Assembly: GCA_004026145.2 (NCBI GenBank) | Contig: SWLE01000230.1 | Coordinates: 65,001-129,000 of the forward strand | Origin: Takifugu bimaculatus | Lineage: Eukaryota > Chordata > Actinopteri > Tetraodontiformes > Tetraodontidae | Direction: 5' to 3' | DNA: 64,000 bases | In this document: piece by piece, positions 33,973 to 46,949 of the stretch | Position numbering within the stretch: the stretch's first letter is position 1 | Layout: every line of letters begins with the position of its first letter | Position numbers and translations under genes: made by a program | Notes under the pieces: generated by a model | Told to the model about the DNA's origin: nothing | The model's database searches: none | What the model saw: the letters and a program-made list of their open reading frames with translations, nothing else

Positions 33973-34080
33973 CCTGGCGTTCCTTGTGGACGGAGTCTCA
34001 AATTACTCTCTCGCCTGGTTCACTCATGACAGGATGAGGAGCCTCTGAGGCTGGACGGCCGCGATGGACTCAGGAGGATC
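33973..34080 (-). other. Amigo2 5' UTR part of the coding exon
   Basis: On the minus strand GTGTCCTTGCAG ends at 34081 and is a good acceptor. The exon would start at 34080 with 108 bases of 5' UTR before the ATG. Upstream non-coding exons are not located. Confidence 0.5.
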
Positions 34081-34210
34081 CTGCAAGGACACGAGAAATG
34101 AGCCTCATCTCCGTTTGAGGAGCCATTTTGTGCTTCTGCCCTCACACACGGAGTCAAATGACATAACAACATATTTATGAGCAGAAGAAGCCATCAAGGA
34201 AACAAGGAAG

Positions 34211-34242
34211 GTGTGTGTGTGTGTGTGTGCGTGTGTGTGTGC

Positions 34243-34280
<38 letters not shown>

Positions 34281-34300
34281 CAGAGACAGACAGACAGAGA
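34211..34300. repeat. GT tract followed by GA/CAGA
   Basis: (GT)n with CG breaks runs into GAGAGACAGAGACAGACAGACAGAGA, in the 5' flank of amigo2. Confidence 0.9.
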
Positions 34301-34574
34301 TGGAACCTTGTTTTCAGCATTAAAACAGAGCTAATGTACAACACAAGATCATTTCTACAGTGTAAAATCACAGTTCAGAAACATCTGTGTCATCAGAGCA
34401 AAGAGGAAGTTTCCGGGATCAACCGATCAGTAAATCTACCTTTAATCTCGCAGCTCAAAGAAGAAGAGAGACGGTAACAGCTCACCTGTCTCACCACATC
34501 TGGCTTCACCGTGAGCTCCACACGCACCCGAACGCATCACACTCCTGAAATCCTGAACTTCCTCTCCTTCCTGT

Positions 34575-35352
34575 GGAGTGTTGGGGGGAGGAGGGGGAGG
34601 AGGCAGAGGGGAGGGGGGAGGGGGGAGGCGGAGGGGGGGAGGCAGAGGGGGAGGGGAGGGGGGGGAGTTTCCACTCAACCCTCCTGCAGTGGGAGGACGA
34701 AACATCAGGGAAGCTACAGCTCAGCTGTCTCACCTGCTGCTCGTTGCCGTGGGAGGGGTTGTCCTGGGAGTAAGGGGGGGAGGGGGAGAGAGAGTGAGAG
34801 AGGGAGAGGATGAGAGAGAGGGAGAGATGGAGGGAGAGAGTTGAGGGGGGGGGGGAGGGGGAGGGAGGGCGAGAGACGGAGAGAGAGAGGGAGGGGAGGG
34901 GGGAGAGGGGGAGAGAGGGAGAAGGGGGAGGGAGAGGAGAGAGGGAACGAGGGAGAGAGAGGGAGGTGAGGGAGGAGAGGGCGGAGGAGAGGAGGGAGGG
35001 AGGGAGAGGAGGAGAGAGAGGGAGAGATGGAGAGAGATGAGAGAGTGAGGGAGAGGGGGAGAGGGGGAGAGGGGGAGAGGATGGGAGGAGGGCGGAGATG
35101 GAGGAGAGAAGGATGAGAGGAGGGAGAGAGAGGGAGGGAGGGATGAGAGAGAGGGAGGGAGAGTGGAGGAAGAGGGGGGGAGAGAGGGAGGGAGGGAGGA
35201 GGGAGGGAGGGAGAGGATGAGAGGGAGGGAGGGAGGGAGAGAGAGTGAGGGAGGGATGGAGAGGGGGAGAGAGAGGATGAGAGGGAGAGAGAGAGAGGGA
35301 GGGAGAGGGGGAGAGAGAGGATGAGAGGGAGGGAGAGAGGGAGGGAGAGGGA
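34575..35352. repeat. 780-bp polypurine GGGAGA tract
   Basis: Nearly all purine on the plus strand, built from GGGA, GAGA and GGGAGG words with very few C or T. Only a break near 34670-34770 holds ordinary sequence. Long mirror-symmetric polypurine DNA can form triplex (H-DNA). Apparent serine/proline-rich frames on the minus strand come from the composition. Confidence 0.95.
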
Positions 35353-35359
35353 GGATCAA

Positions 35360-36890
35360 GTGGGCGGAGTTAGAGCCTCAGCAGCAGCATTTAGTGAAAA
35401 TGATCAAATTGGATCCATCCGAAATCCCAAACTCGTCTCACTAACGAGATTATTTGGTGCTGCTGGTCCAGACGAGTCACCGTCGTTAGTCCGATGACAT
35501 CATTAACTCTCAGGCGCCTCAGCTTCATCCACCTCAATCAAGCCACTGTCCATCTGATACATACGTGCACGTGCGCGTGTGCACGCTGGCTGCTGATCGT
35601 CTGCAATCACCACTTCCCTCATCATCACGTTACAATGACTCACTGAGTTTAATTGCTGGATTTGGGGAACGATGGTTGAAATCCAGAGATTTCCCATCAT
35701 GCATCTGTCCCACCGCTGGGCGACGCTGGGCTGGACTCCTCAGAGATAAGGTCAACGTCTGTGACCTTCAACCTCGTCTCCTTCAGCAGACTGCTGCTGG
35801 ATTCAGGAGCCAGAAACATCTGACAGCTTCAGCTCTTTCTCTCAGGCCTCTGTCCTCCTGCAGGGGTGAAGGTGGGTGGTGAAGCTGATGATGAAGGACC
35901 AACACCACCGTCTTTATCAGCATTTATTAGAAGCACGTCTACACTAATGAGGTTTTTTGAAAGACAATAAGTTCAGATGTTCATCACAGCTCTGACGGCA
36001 ACACAAAACAGGATCTGATGTGATGGCACTGATGTGTGAGAGGGGGTGAAGGATGCAGGTGGACCAGCAGGAACATCCAATAATAGGCACAAAGATGCCG
36101 CTTTAGGACCCAGGTCCATTAAAGGTGTGTCGTGACATCGCGACGTCAGCAGAAGTGACGGTGGTCTTCGCTGGGGTAAACACCTGTCAGACAGGTAAGT
36201 CTCTTTCTCCATATTTTTCAGTGGAGAAATGGTGCCCTCTCGTGGCTACATGGAGTAACTACACACTGCACAGCAGTGAGAGGCTTGTTAATCAATAAAA
36301 TAAAAGTGATGTGTGTTATAAAACGACAGCCACGCACTTACTGCTGGAGTTAAAGACGTGAGGCGTCTGATGTATAGTTACGCTTCACTTCTGAACATAT
36401 TCAAAATAAAACAAGCCTACAGTCGGTGTGTGCTGCAACCATTGTCCACGTGTCCATATTCTTCGTTGCAGCTGTAGTTCATGTGGATATAAGTGTGTTT
36501 TGAGGGTTTACGTTACACTCTGTTAGAACTAAATCTGGGCTAAATCTGAACTTTTGTTCAGGTTAAAGTTCACAAGTCAAGGAACCAGATGTTTCTTTGT
36601 TGAAGCGGCGCTAAAATGGCTGCACATCAGGAAGAAACAGCAGCGGGAGAGGGTGGAGACCTGCGTAACCATGGAGACAGATTAGCGGTCATCCATAGTA
36701 GAACTTGTGATCTGATGTTATGATATCTGATGGATATCGGTGGACCCTCCCTCAGCCACTGAGACGGATGTTATCAGTACCTCTGGAGACAATGAGATTC
36801 TTATGAGAAGACCGCTTCTGGACAAAAGTCCAAGGAGAATGAGGGGAGGGGGTGAATTGATAAGACATGCTTGCTGATAAACAGCTCATT
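35360..36890. other. Intergenic stretch, no gene found
   Basis: Unique sequence with short open frames only. No domain, exon pair or repeat array is supported. Confidence 0.4.
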
Positions 36891-37002
36891 TGTTCAGCCT
36901 CCGTGGTGGAAAAGTACAGAGCTTTGATTTAAACAAACCACAGCAGAGCCACAGAATCACAGACTCATCTGCATTTGTGAGAACGTGTCATGTGACAACA
37001 GG

Positions 37003-37557
37003 AAACAGAAGGAAACAGCAGGAAAGAAACAGAAGGAAACAACAGGAAACTGAAGGAAACAGAAGGAAACAACAGGAAACAGAAGGAAACAGCAGGAAAC
37101 ATCAGGAAACAGAAGGAAACAACAGGAAACAGAAGGAAACAACAGGAAACAACAGGAAACTGAAGGAAACATCAGGAAACATCAGGAAACAGAAGGAAAC
37201 AGCAGGAAACATCAGGAAACAGAAGGAAACAACAGGAAACAGAAGGAAACAACAGGAAACAGAAGGAAACAACAGGAAACTGAAGGAAACAGCAGGAAAC
37301 AGTAAGAAACAACAGGAAACAGCAGGAAACAAAAGGAAACAACAGGAAACTGAAGGAAACAACAGGAAACAACAGGAAACTGAAGGAAACAACAGGAAAC
37401 ATAAAGAAACAACATGACACAACAGGAAACAGAAGGAAGCAGAAGGAAACAGAAGGAAACATCAGGAAACAAAAAGAAACATCAGGAAACTGAAGGAAAC
37501 TGAAGGAAACAACAGGAAACAACAGGAAACAACAGGAAACAGCAGGAAACAGCAGGA
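37003..37557. repeat. 10-bp minisatellite AGGAAACARM
   Basis: About 55 copies of AGGAAACAGA, AGGAAACAAC, AGGAAACATC and AGGAAACTGA. Since 10 is not a multiple of three and the unit is stop-poor, long frames exist on both strands. Every unit holds GGAAA, the core of NFAT and ETS-type sites. Confidence 0.95.
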
Positions 37558-37984
37558 CACCCCAAAGCTGCTCCTCCAGTCATCCAGCACATTTAGGCAG
37601 ACCAACACGGGTGGAGCTGGTTTCTCGTGCTGTTCTTCATGCCGCTTCACCCACCAGCTTCTGTGGCACAACAACAACCACAACGATGGTTCTGCTCCGG
37701 CTCTTTTGTGAAATCACAACATTCTCAGACTCCTCTTAAAGGTTCTGAGTGTAAAATAGGTCTAAATATAATGGGAATACCCTGTTAAGAGTTCTCATTA
37801 ACTTCAGACTGGAAATGCTTGGTTCTCCGGGTGGTTCTTGTGGACCCACCTGCACGTGACCCTGTTGTCTCCAGATCTTCTGAGACACGTGCACGTGGTT
37901 CTGGTGGGCCATCCCACCTGTTTGGGTTGGTTGCTGGCTAAACCCCAACAGCCTGGGGTCTCCTTTCATGAGCACATGAGCCAA

Positions 37985-38046
37985 CTACCCCCCCAGTCAC
38001 CCCCCCACTACACCCCCCCAGTAACCCCCCAGTAACCCCCCCTTCC
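37985..38046. repeat. C-rich CCCCCCAGTAA repeats
   Basis: Six C runs of six to eight bases spaced by AGTA or AGTCA. The plus strand is an i-motif candidate and the minus strand a G-quadruplex candidate. Confidence 0.8.
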
Positions 38047-38904
38047 CGACCCAATTAGCAAAAAGCATCGGACAAAACAACAGTCTGTAGCCTCTTTGTG
38101 TAATAGCTTATGTAATAAGCATCCAAAGCTAATAGCTGGAGCAGAAGGGTGGAAGAATCTGTAAAATATGTTGAGGGGCTTTTAGTATTGTTCTGGTGGG
38201 GGGCACGAGGCCGGGGGGGTGCAAACAGTTACACCGCCTGTCCAGCTGAAGTTCCAACTGTTGGAGTTCAGCTGTAGCTTTGGGGTTTAGGCTTCCTAAC
38301 CCCCCCACCCTGAACCCCCAATGTGGGTCCCTTAAGAAACACATCAAAGACACAAAAACAGCTGAACAGAATCCAACTGGTGAATTAATCTAAACCAAAT
38401 AAAACAGCAAAGAAACATGAGGTTTGGTAAAAAGGGAGGAAGGATTAAATCCAGGAGTCAAGAGGAGCGAGGACTTCTGGGGGGTCCTTGGTGCTGAAGC
38501 CCGTTGATCCAGGTCCACCAGCTCTGGAGGTGAAGCAACAATCGTTTGTATGTCGTGTGTGAGGTGAGTAGATGATCTCCAGCCTCCTGCTGTAAAACAC
38601 TGTCCATTTCTGGGTGACTTCCTGAGTTTTATCACCTATTTTTACCCCCAACTCAACGTCTGAACATCCTCGGACTGTTGAGGCGTCACCTGATCACAGC
38701 CAGAGGTTCGACCTTGAGGCCAAGGCCAAAACAAATACCATAAAAATAAAATACCACAATAAAGCAACCTCACGTTTCAACTGGAGATGTTGTTCACGTG
38801 TTTCTGAGCTGGTTCTTATTGTGTAATAACAACTGTCAGAGGAGGAGTTCCTATTAGTCCCAGAGCTTATAGACAGGAAGGAATCACAAAGATGCTGAAG
38901 CCCC

Positions 38905-39590
38905 GAAGAGACCAGTAGGAGGCCAGTAGGAGATCAGTAGACCAGTAGGAGGCCAGTAGGAGGCCAGTAGGAGATCAGTAGACCAGTAGGAGGCCAGTAG
39001 GAGGCCAGTAGGAGGCCAGTAGGAGGCCAGTAGACCAGTAGGAGACCAGTAGGAGACCAGTAGGAGACCAGTAGGAGACCAGTAGACTAGTAGGAGATCA
39101 GTAGGAGACCAGTAGACTAGTAGGAGACCAGTAGGAGACCAGTAGGAGACCAGTAGACCAGTAGGAGACCAGTAGGAGACCAGTAGGAGACCAGTAGACT
39201 AGTAGGAGACCAGTAGACTAGTAGGAGATCAGTAGGAGACCAGTAGGAGACCAGTAGGAGACCAGTAGACCAGTAGGAGACCAGTAGGAGACCAGTAGGA
39301 GACCAGTAGGAGACCAGTAGACTAGTAGGAGATCAGTAGGAGACCAGTAGGAGACCAGTAGACCAGTAGGAGACCAGTAGGAGACCAGTAGGAGACCAGT
39401 AGACTAGTAGGAGATCAGTAGGAGACCAGTAGACTAGTAGGAGACCAGTAGGAGACCAGTAGGAGACCAGTAGGAGACCAGTAGGAGATCAGTAGGAGGC
39501 CAGTAGGAGATCAGTAGGAGACCAATAGGAGGCCAGTAGGAGATCAGTAGGAGACCAATAGGAGGCCAGTAGGAGATCAGTAGGATAGCC
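38905..39590. repeat. 11-bp minisatellite AGGAGACCAGT
   Basis: About 60 units of AGGAGACCAGT, AGGAGGCCAGT, AGGAGATCAGT and short AGACYAGT. The short units recur in a loose pattern every 4 to 6 units. Confidence 0.95.
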
Positions 39591-39884
39591 AAGGACAGTG
39601 GGGACAACAGCATGGACAGGAAGAGAAGAAGAACGACGTGTCAATTCCTTCATGATGGACTCATCAACAATATCCACTTATAACTAAAACATTCCATCGT
39701 TTCACTTCAGTAAAACCCAGGAAATAATCATCCTCCCTCTAAACGGACTTTCCAAATAGGTCAGAGGTCGCCCCTGGTCCTTGTTGGGGTTTGAGCTGTT
39801 ACAAGTGACTGTTTTCAACTTCATGGACGGTCTTAATCTCTGTTGTCTTGACCAACCGGGAAGATCTTGATGAGCTCTACACAT

Positions 39885-41392
39885 GTGAGCTGATCTCTAA
39901 CAGATGTGAGCTGATCTTTACAGATGTGAGCTGATCTCTACAGATTTGAGCTGATCTTTACAGATGTGAGCTGAGCTTTACAGATGTGAGCTGATCTCTA
40001 ACAGATGTGAGCTGATCTTTACAGATGTGAGCTGATCTCTACAGATTTGAGCTGATCTTTACAGATGTGAGCTGAGCTTTACAGATGTGAGCTGATCTCT
40101 AACAGATGTGAGCTGATCTTTACAGATGTGAGCTGATCTCTAACAGATGTGAGCTGAGCTTTACAGATGTGAGCTGATCTCTAACAGATGTGAGCTGATC
40201 TTTACAGATGTGAGCTGATCTCTAACAGATGTGAGCTGATCTTTACAGATGTGAGCTGATCTTTACAGATGTGAGCTGATCTCTAACAGATGTGAGCTGA
40301 TCTTTACAGATGTGAGCTGATCTTTACAGATGTGAGCTGATCTTTACAGATGTGAGCTGATCTCTAACAGATGTGGGCTGATCTCTAACAGATGTGAGCT
40401 GATCTTTACAGATTTGAGCTGATCTCTAACAGATGTGAGCTGATCTTTACAGATGTGAGCTGATCTCTAACAGATGTGATCTGATCTTTACAGATGTGAG
40501 CTGATCTTTACAGATGTGAGCTGATCTCTACAGATGTGAGCTGATCTTTATAGATTTGAGCTGATCTCTATCAGATGTGATCTGATCTTTACAGATGTGA
40601 GCTGATCTTTACAGATGTGAGCTGATCTCTACAGATGTGAGCTGATCGTTTACAGATTTGATCTGATCTTCACAGATGTGAGCTGATCTCTAACAGATGT
40701 GAGCTGATCTTTACAGATGTGAGCTGATCTCTAACAGATGTGAGCTGATCTTTACAGATGTGAGCTGATCTCTACAGATGTGAGCTGATCGTTTACAGAT
40801 TTGATCTGATCTTTACAGATGTGAGCTGATCTTTTACAGATGTGAGCTGATCTCTAACAGATGTGAGCTGATCTTTACAGATTTGAGCTGATCTCTAACA
40901 GATGTGCGCTGATCGTTTACAGATTTGATCTGATCTTTACAGATGTGAGCTGATCTCTAACAGATGTGAGCTGATCTTTACAGATGTGAGCTGATCTCTA
41001 ACAGATGTGAGCTGATCTTTACAGATGTGAGCTGATCTTTACAGATGTGAGCTGATCTCTAACAGATGTGATCTGATCTTTACAGATGTGAGCTGATCTT
41101 TACAGATGTGAGCTGATCTCTACAGATGTGAGCTGATCTTTACAGATTTGAGCTGATCTCTAACAGATGTGATCTGATCTTTACAGATGTGAGCTGATCT
41201 TTACAGATGTGAGCTGATCTCTACAGATGTGAGCTGATCTTTACAGATTTGAGCTGATCTCTAACAGATGTGAGCTGATCGTTTACAGATTTGATCTGAT
41301 CTTTACAGATGTGAGCTGATCTCTAACAGATGTGAGCTGATCTTTACAGATGTGAGCTGATCGCTAACAGATGTGCGCTGATCGTTTACCAC
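39885..41392. repeat. 1.5-kb minisatellite of 20/21-bp units
   Basis: About 72 copies of ACAGATGTGAGCTGATCTTT or the 21-bp ...CTCTA form. The two types alternate, giving a 41-bp double unit in places. Variants (ACAGATTTGAGCTG, GATCGTTTACAGATTTGATC) recur in the same order, showing block duplication. Confidence 0.95.
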
Positions 41393-41394
41393 CG

Positions 41395-43100
41395 TGGTCA
41401 CGAGTGACGCCAGTCTGACAGCATCATTGTGATCAACGTGCTCCTCAGGTGTCCCAGCTGGAGGTCTGGTCTTGACCCAAAGTCACATTAAAACCATGAA
41501 TCAGAGATATTTGCTGAGCGTGTTTGTCATTTTGGTGCTGTTATGTCAGGACCCGGTCGATGGTCACAGGATCAGCTCGTCTGAAGCTTATGTAAGCGTT
41601 ATTTATCGGCCCAAGTCCAATGTGAGCAGCAGCAGACAGGCGGACTAATGAGCCGCCTGTCTGCTGGTCCTGACAGGGATCAACTGTGCAGCCGTGGGGA
41701 CACCATGGAATCCAGGAACGGAGACGCTCCATCGTCGGCGTTACTGCTTCTGTCACATCTCTGGTTCCCTCATTAGCTAACGTGAGCTCGCTCATTCCGC
41801 TGTCTCAGCAGGGAGGAGGTGGAGGTCAGCAGCCTGGTACCAGCTCAGAGGTTCGAGGCCAAGGGGAGGAAGACCAGTAGACCAGCAGGAGTTGTGGTTC
41901 AACTCTGTCAAAGACGCTTCGGAGTCAGCTTGGTTGCCGGGGCGACCGGCTCATCATCGATCCTGTGACCTTCTGTCATGTGAAGTTTAGAAACAAGAAG
42001 AAAGAGGAAAGAATCTGAAGCAGCAGCTCCTCTCTCATTACTGAGGCTCTAATCTGTGGACTCATTCATCATGTGACCCATTAAACTCCTGAAATGTCCC
42101 TTCGACCCCAAGATCATCCTCAGCTCTTTAGATCACTGTTGGTTCCACTTTATTGAGATGAAACCGCTTTCAGCCCTTTTTTCCCTCTACAGAAGCTCCA
42201 ACATTCACTAAACTGTTGAAGCTTTAAAAAAATAGGATCCTAAAACCTCAGTGAAGGAACATTTAGAGCCCCTAAAGAGCCCCCGAAGGGCCCCAGAGGG
42301 CCCAGAGGGCCCCGCCTGACCCCAGATGTAGGACTTTGATTTATTTTACATTATTTTAACTTTGTGTCTATAAAACAGGCTGGACTCAACACGTTATTTC
42401 CACTATCGGACAAGAAATGTTGAGAACTTGACGTCCTGTTTCGATGTTTTTCTTGACCTGAAATTAACCCTATTAAATAGATATCTGCTGTTTTTGGAAC
42501 TTTGATCACATTTATCCTCATGTTTGTCACAGTTGGTCTTGAGGAAATGGAACAAAAACCTTTTGTAGAAGATGATTAGTGGATGAGCAGATCCCTCAGT
42601 TTGGTGTCATTAGCAGATGGAATAGTTGGTTGTTTTATATTTTCACCATTTTTAATGCAGGTTTGAGGCCGGTTGAGAAGCTCTCCTGCTGGAACCGCTT
42701 TCATGTTTGTGTTTTTACATGTTGAGGAACCTACAGTGGCCGTGAGGGAACAAAAAGGGGTTTTCCCACGGTAACGTCGCAGCTTGAAATGCAGTTTTTA
42801 AACCGTAAAAGTTTGATTATCGCTCTCCAAACTACCAAAAACTAACGTTCAGCTTCAGGGTTGAGAACAGCGCCAGATTCTTGCGCGTAACCGCATCACG
42901 ACCGCATCACGAAACTCCTAATTCCAGCTGCTGGTTGGTCTGCAGCTCCTCTGGAGCAGAACCGGGCTGCTGTGCACGTCTGCCTGTGCGTGTGTGTGCA
43001 GCCTGGACACGCGGAACGTAAACAAAGGACCTCCGCCTCCAAAGGCACCTTAAAGCCCTTAAAGTGTTGCAGTTAGACCAGAAGAACCCACTTTAACGGG
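41395..43100. other. Intergenic stretch, nothing recognised
   Basis: Unique sequence with no supported gene. The open frames at 41541-41880 have no family resemblance. Confidence 0.4.
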
Positions 43101-43149
43101 AACGAACTCATTATTGGCCAAACGAGCCAAAGTGACGTTTACAACCTAC

Positions 43150-43317
43150 AGCCCCCCCCCCCCCCGCCATAAGTTGGAGGTGAAACCCGACGCTCCTGCC
43201 ATCATCACATGGCAGATGGAAATTTCCACTCCGGCCCCGTGTTGCTGCTGAGGGTCTCCGGCTCCGGCTCCAGTCCGCCTCCGCCCTGCGCACAGCTGCG
43301 CCACGCTGCAACAGTCG
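43150..43317 (+). other. GC- and CpG-rich segment, candidate promoter and first exon of slc38a4
   Basis: A C run is followed by CpG-rich sequence ending ACAGTCG at 43317 and then GTAAGTG, a strong donor. High CpG continues to about 43660. On this strand the next acceptor before a recognised gene is at 49630 (TTTCGTGCAG), 80 bases before the slc38a4 ATG. I infer a 5' non-coding exon and a 6.3-kb intron. Other exons may exist between. Confidence 0.35.
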
Positions 43318-43682
43318 GTAAGTGCCCGACCATCACGCACGCGCCCCGCACTTTTATCAGTGTTGTTGCCGCCACATTTGACGGATTTGTCCCGCAGATT
43401 TTCGCCCCTTTAAATCGAGTTTCGCGCAGTTGCGAACCAAGTGAGACCGACGCAGGCAGAAGCGCGTCCGCGTCTCCGGAGGCCGCGGTTCCGCCTCCGG
43501 ACGCGGGTTCGAGTCCTTCGTGGCTCGTTTTTATGTTTTTATGGGAAGCGCAGCGGAGCCTCCTGCAGGGTGTTACCAGCCGCCCGGGTTCGACACGCGC
43601 TCACCGTCCAAGCGGAGCGCGTGCGGGTGGTTTCAGGTGTGTTTGTCGCGGTTAATCGAACTTTAAGATAAAGCAGGTTGTT

Positions 43683-43718
43683 GCCCCCCCCCCCCCCCCC
43701 GTGTTGCATCATCCTGGA

Positions 43719-43756
<38 letters not shown>

Positions 43757-44092
43757 TGTGTGTGTGTTTGTGAGTGTGTGTGTGCGTGTATGTGTGTGAG
43801 AGAGAGTTTGTTTGTGTGTGTGTGTGTGAGTGAGTGTGTGTGGCATGCGTGCGTGTGGGTGGGTGGGTGGATGTGTTTGTGTGTTTGTGAGTGTGTGTGT
43901 GTGTGTGTGTGAGTGAGTGTGTGTGTGTGTGTTTGTGAGTGTGTGTGTGCGTGTATGTGTGTGAGAGAGAGTTTGTTTGTGTGTGTGTGTGTGAGTGAGT
44001 GTGTGTGTGCGTGCGTGCGTGTGGGTGGGTGGGTGGATGTGTTTGTGTGTTTGTGTTTGTGAGTGTGTGTGTGTGTGTGTGTGTGTGGGCTG
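43683..44092. repeat. C run and complex GT tract with a duplicated block
   Basis: Eighteen C are followed by about 370 bp of GT-rich sequence. A block running from GAGTGTGTGTGTGCGTGTAT through GAGAGAGTTTG to GGGTGGGTGGGTGGATGTG is present twice, about 160 bp apart, so the tract grew by block duplication as well as by slippage. Confidence 0.9.
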
Positions 44093-44099
44093 ATAATTG

Positions 44100-46500
44100 G
44101 ACCTGTAGGTTCTGGAGAACAGCCACCACCTGACTCGGCTCTCAGGTGGGTTCAGCGCCGCTCACAGCCCAGTCTGGGACTCGCGAATGTCTGTCATTAA
44201 AAGGCAGAACCATAAGGAACCAGGCCGGAACCCATCGGACCCCCTGAGCCAGACCCGTCTGGTTCCACATGGAGAATTTGCAGCTGCGATCAGAAATTAA
44301 TTTCAACCAACAGGTCGACTCACTGGTTTCACCAACGTTTTAGCGTTCTGTAGCGAGCGTGCTAACAGAAGTGTCATGGCAGAGACACACAGGACTCAGA
44401 GGACAAACAGCCCTGAAGGTCCTGAGGGATAGCATGTGGATGCTAACATGCAGCTAACTTAATAATAGTGGACTCAGTTAAGTAGGTTTCAGCTCCCAGC
44501 AGAGGTCCAGCACCAGTCAGCAGGCCCCCCCTGGCAGACCTGGCCCCCCACATGTGGGTCAGATAGTTCTGGACGGGCAGGAGGACTCACTGATGTGATC
44601 CGAACCGCCAGCACCAGCTGTGGGAGGTGTCTTTAACACAAAGACGCACGGAGGCCGATCTGTCAGCACGTTCAGCTGAAGGTAGCAACACGAGAGACGC
44701 TGTTTATTTTTACTCGGTGTTGCGTAATAGTCAAACAGGGACGTGGGGCCACGAGTCCCTCACATGAGTCCAAACGGTTGAGATCTGTCCGTCCTCGTGT
44801 CCCTCAGGACGCTGCTGCTGCTGCTGCTGAGAATCAAACTTTAATTGGAACTAAATTTAATTTGTGAGCGAGAAATCCCTGATAACGAGACTGTGGAATG
44901 TCCCATGAGACATGTCCTATTGTCTCTTGTTGACACTCTCGTCACCCGTGACAGAAACAAGCGTGTCGTCATGACGACGGCGGTGTTCAGCACGGGTTCG
45001 TCCTGGTTTTCATCCCAGCGGTTCTGCCCCTCGTGCTGGTTGCCGATAGCTTAGCTTAGCTGGAGGACAGGACCCGGCGCGTCCTCTCCGTCCTGCGGAC
45101 GTCAGAACAGCAGCCTTGAACTCAAAGTCCCACCTTATTACGAAAACAAGACCATGTCGTCATCGGGCGGATCGATACCAGCTGATAAGATGAAAAAGTT
45201 GGAACGCCGGCCGGTGGGGACGGAGCAGCAACGAGTAGCAAAGGTCCCCCATCAGCCGGCTCATGTGATCCACCGCCAAAGCCAAACAGCAAGAAACAGT
45301 CCAATCAGGTCCGAGTCGACGCCCCTCGAGGTTTGACGGAGCCGGCGGTTCAATGCTCGTTGGGCGCGTTCTGGAGGAATGTTGCTTCACGCTACAGCGG
45401 ACGCTGACTGACAGGTCCGCTGGTTGCTGGAGCAACTCTCCAGAGTCCTCAGTCATGTAGCTGCATGCTTAGCATGCTAGCCCCCAAACAGGTTCAGCAC
45501 CTTTGATGTCAGGCGTGGCGGCTCCGCCTGCGTGCGCAGCTCACGTGTACGACGGGCGAAACCCTGCTGCTGTTACGTAAAAGCAGCGGCGCCGCCTCAA
45601 CACGTCAGGAAGGTCCTGAGCAGCTAGCGCTAGCGCCACGCTACCTGAGCGGGGATGGAGGATGTTTTGGTTGAGGCTCCGGTGGCGTGATGGTCGCCCT
45701 GTGACCCTCATCACCAGAACAGGTCGCAAAGTTCTGATCGGGGCCGATGCCGTCCAGGCCCAGCAGGTCTGAGCGCCTGTTTGTGAAACCTTCCAGAACC
45801 TTTTGCTGCTTCAGTGGCGCTGCTGCTACAGAGCTAACGCTAGGCTATGCTAAAGCTGTCGAATAATCGGTGACATTTTTGAGTGGACCTTTTAAATCAG
45901 GACAATCTGTCCTCTGGGATGTTTGGAGTCATTTAGCTAAACGGCGGCTCACTTCTGCTCATTTGGACCCGAGAACTTTATTCATCGCTCTCGGGTCACG
46001 AACCCACCAGCGTTCAGCACTGGTTCCAGAATAGAAACCAGTTTCACCGCATCACCAGCTCGTTGAATGTCCAATGGAACAGATCTCGGGGAGACGTGAG
46101 CCGGTTTCTGGCCTTGATGCTCTTTGGTTCCTATCAAAATAACCTCGTCTTTGACATGACCTCGGGGGCGGGCACATCCCCGAGCTGCCCTCTGATTGGC
46201 TGTCAACGACACAGCCTTCCCTGGACAGGTTGTCTCCTGGAACGCTTTGGGAACGTGCGTGCGTGCGCAAACAGTGGAGTACAGAGACGGGCTGGTGTGC
46301 GCACGTGGGTGTTGGTAACTGTGACTCACCAAATTTCACAAGAGTAAAACTGTTGGTGGTCATGTGGCGGGTCACGTGACCCCATCCTGAGGAGACCCCG
46401 AGTATTTAAGTGTGAGCAACTGGCTGCTGCTCCTGTTGATGATGCGAGACGCGGAGGCGCTTTGATCTGCATCATTTCTCTCTCCTTTGATGTCTGGCCT
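44100..46500. other. Intronic or intergenic stretch, nothing recognised
   Basis: Unique sequence; the open frames are short and overlap on both strands. A (CTG)7 run sits at 44811-44830. TATTTAAG at about 46402 resembles a TATA box, with no gene start beside it that I can support. Confidence 0.35.
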
Positions 46501-46571
46501 CACACGTGCTGCTTGTGTTGATGTCTCGTGCACTTCGTGACAGTTGTGATGTGGGTTTTCAGTGGTGGCGG

Positions 46572-46632
46572 GTCGGAGCAGTGGGTCGGAACAGTGGGTC
46601 GGAACGGTGGGTCGGAACAGTGGGTCAGAACG
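46572..46632. repeat. 14-bp tandem repeat GTCGGAACAGTGGG
   Basis: Four to five copies, then a GT run and two long G runs (46660-46703). Confidence 0.85.
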
Positions 46633-46657
46633 GTCCCTCAGTTCTTTTCCATGACAC

Positions 46658-46688
<31 letters not shown>

Positions 46689-46949
46689 TTGGGGGGGGGA
46701 GGGGTCAGAGCACACCCTGCTTGTCCTCATTGGCCGCTGAAGCTCCTCCCTCCTGTCTTTTAAAGAGTGTTTTCTCACCTGAGTGCGTCTCATCGTGCTT
46801 TCACTGGTCCATCATCCGTCTTCAGCGGACGTGTTCAAACATTGTTGGACCTTCGTAAAGAGACGTTTAAAGCGTGAGTATTGTCCTCGGGTTGGCTTCA
46901 AAAAATCAGGTTTGCAGGAACATGAGAAATGTGCTCGAACCAAAGTGAA

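Noticed and set aside
34730..35359. Serine/proline/leucine-rich minus-strand frame
   Set aside because: Low-complexity result of the polypurine tract.
43209..43655. 148-codon plus frame as a protein-coding gene
   Set aside because: GC-rich, no family resemblance, and a better reading is a first exon with a donor at 43317 and a possible upstream ORF.
46395..46450. TATA-type promoter at TATTTAAG
   Set aside because: No exon or donor nearby that links to a recognised gene.
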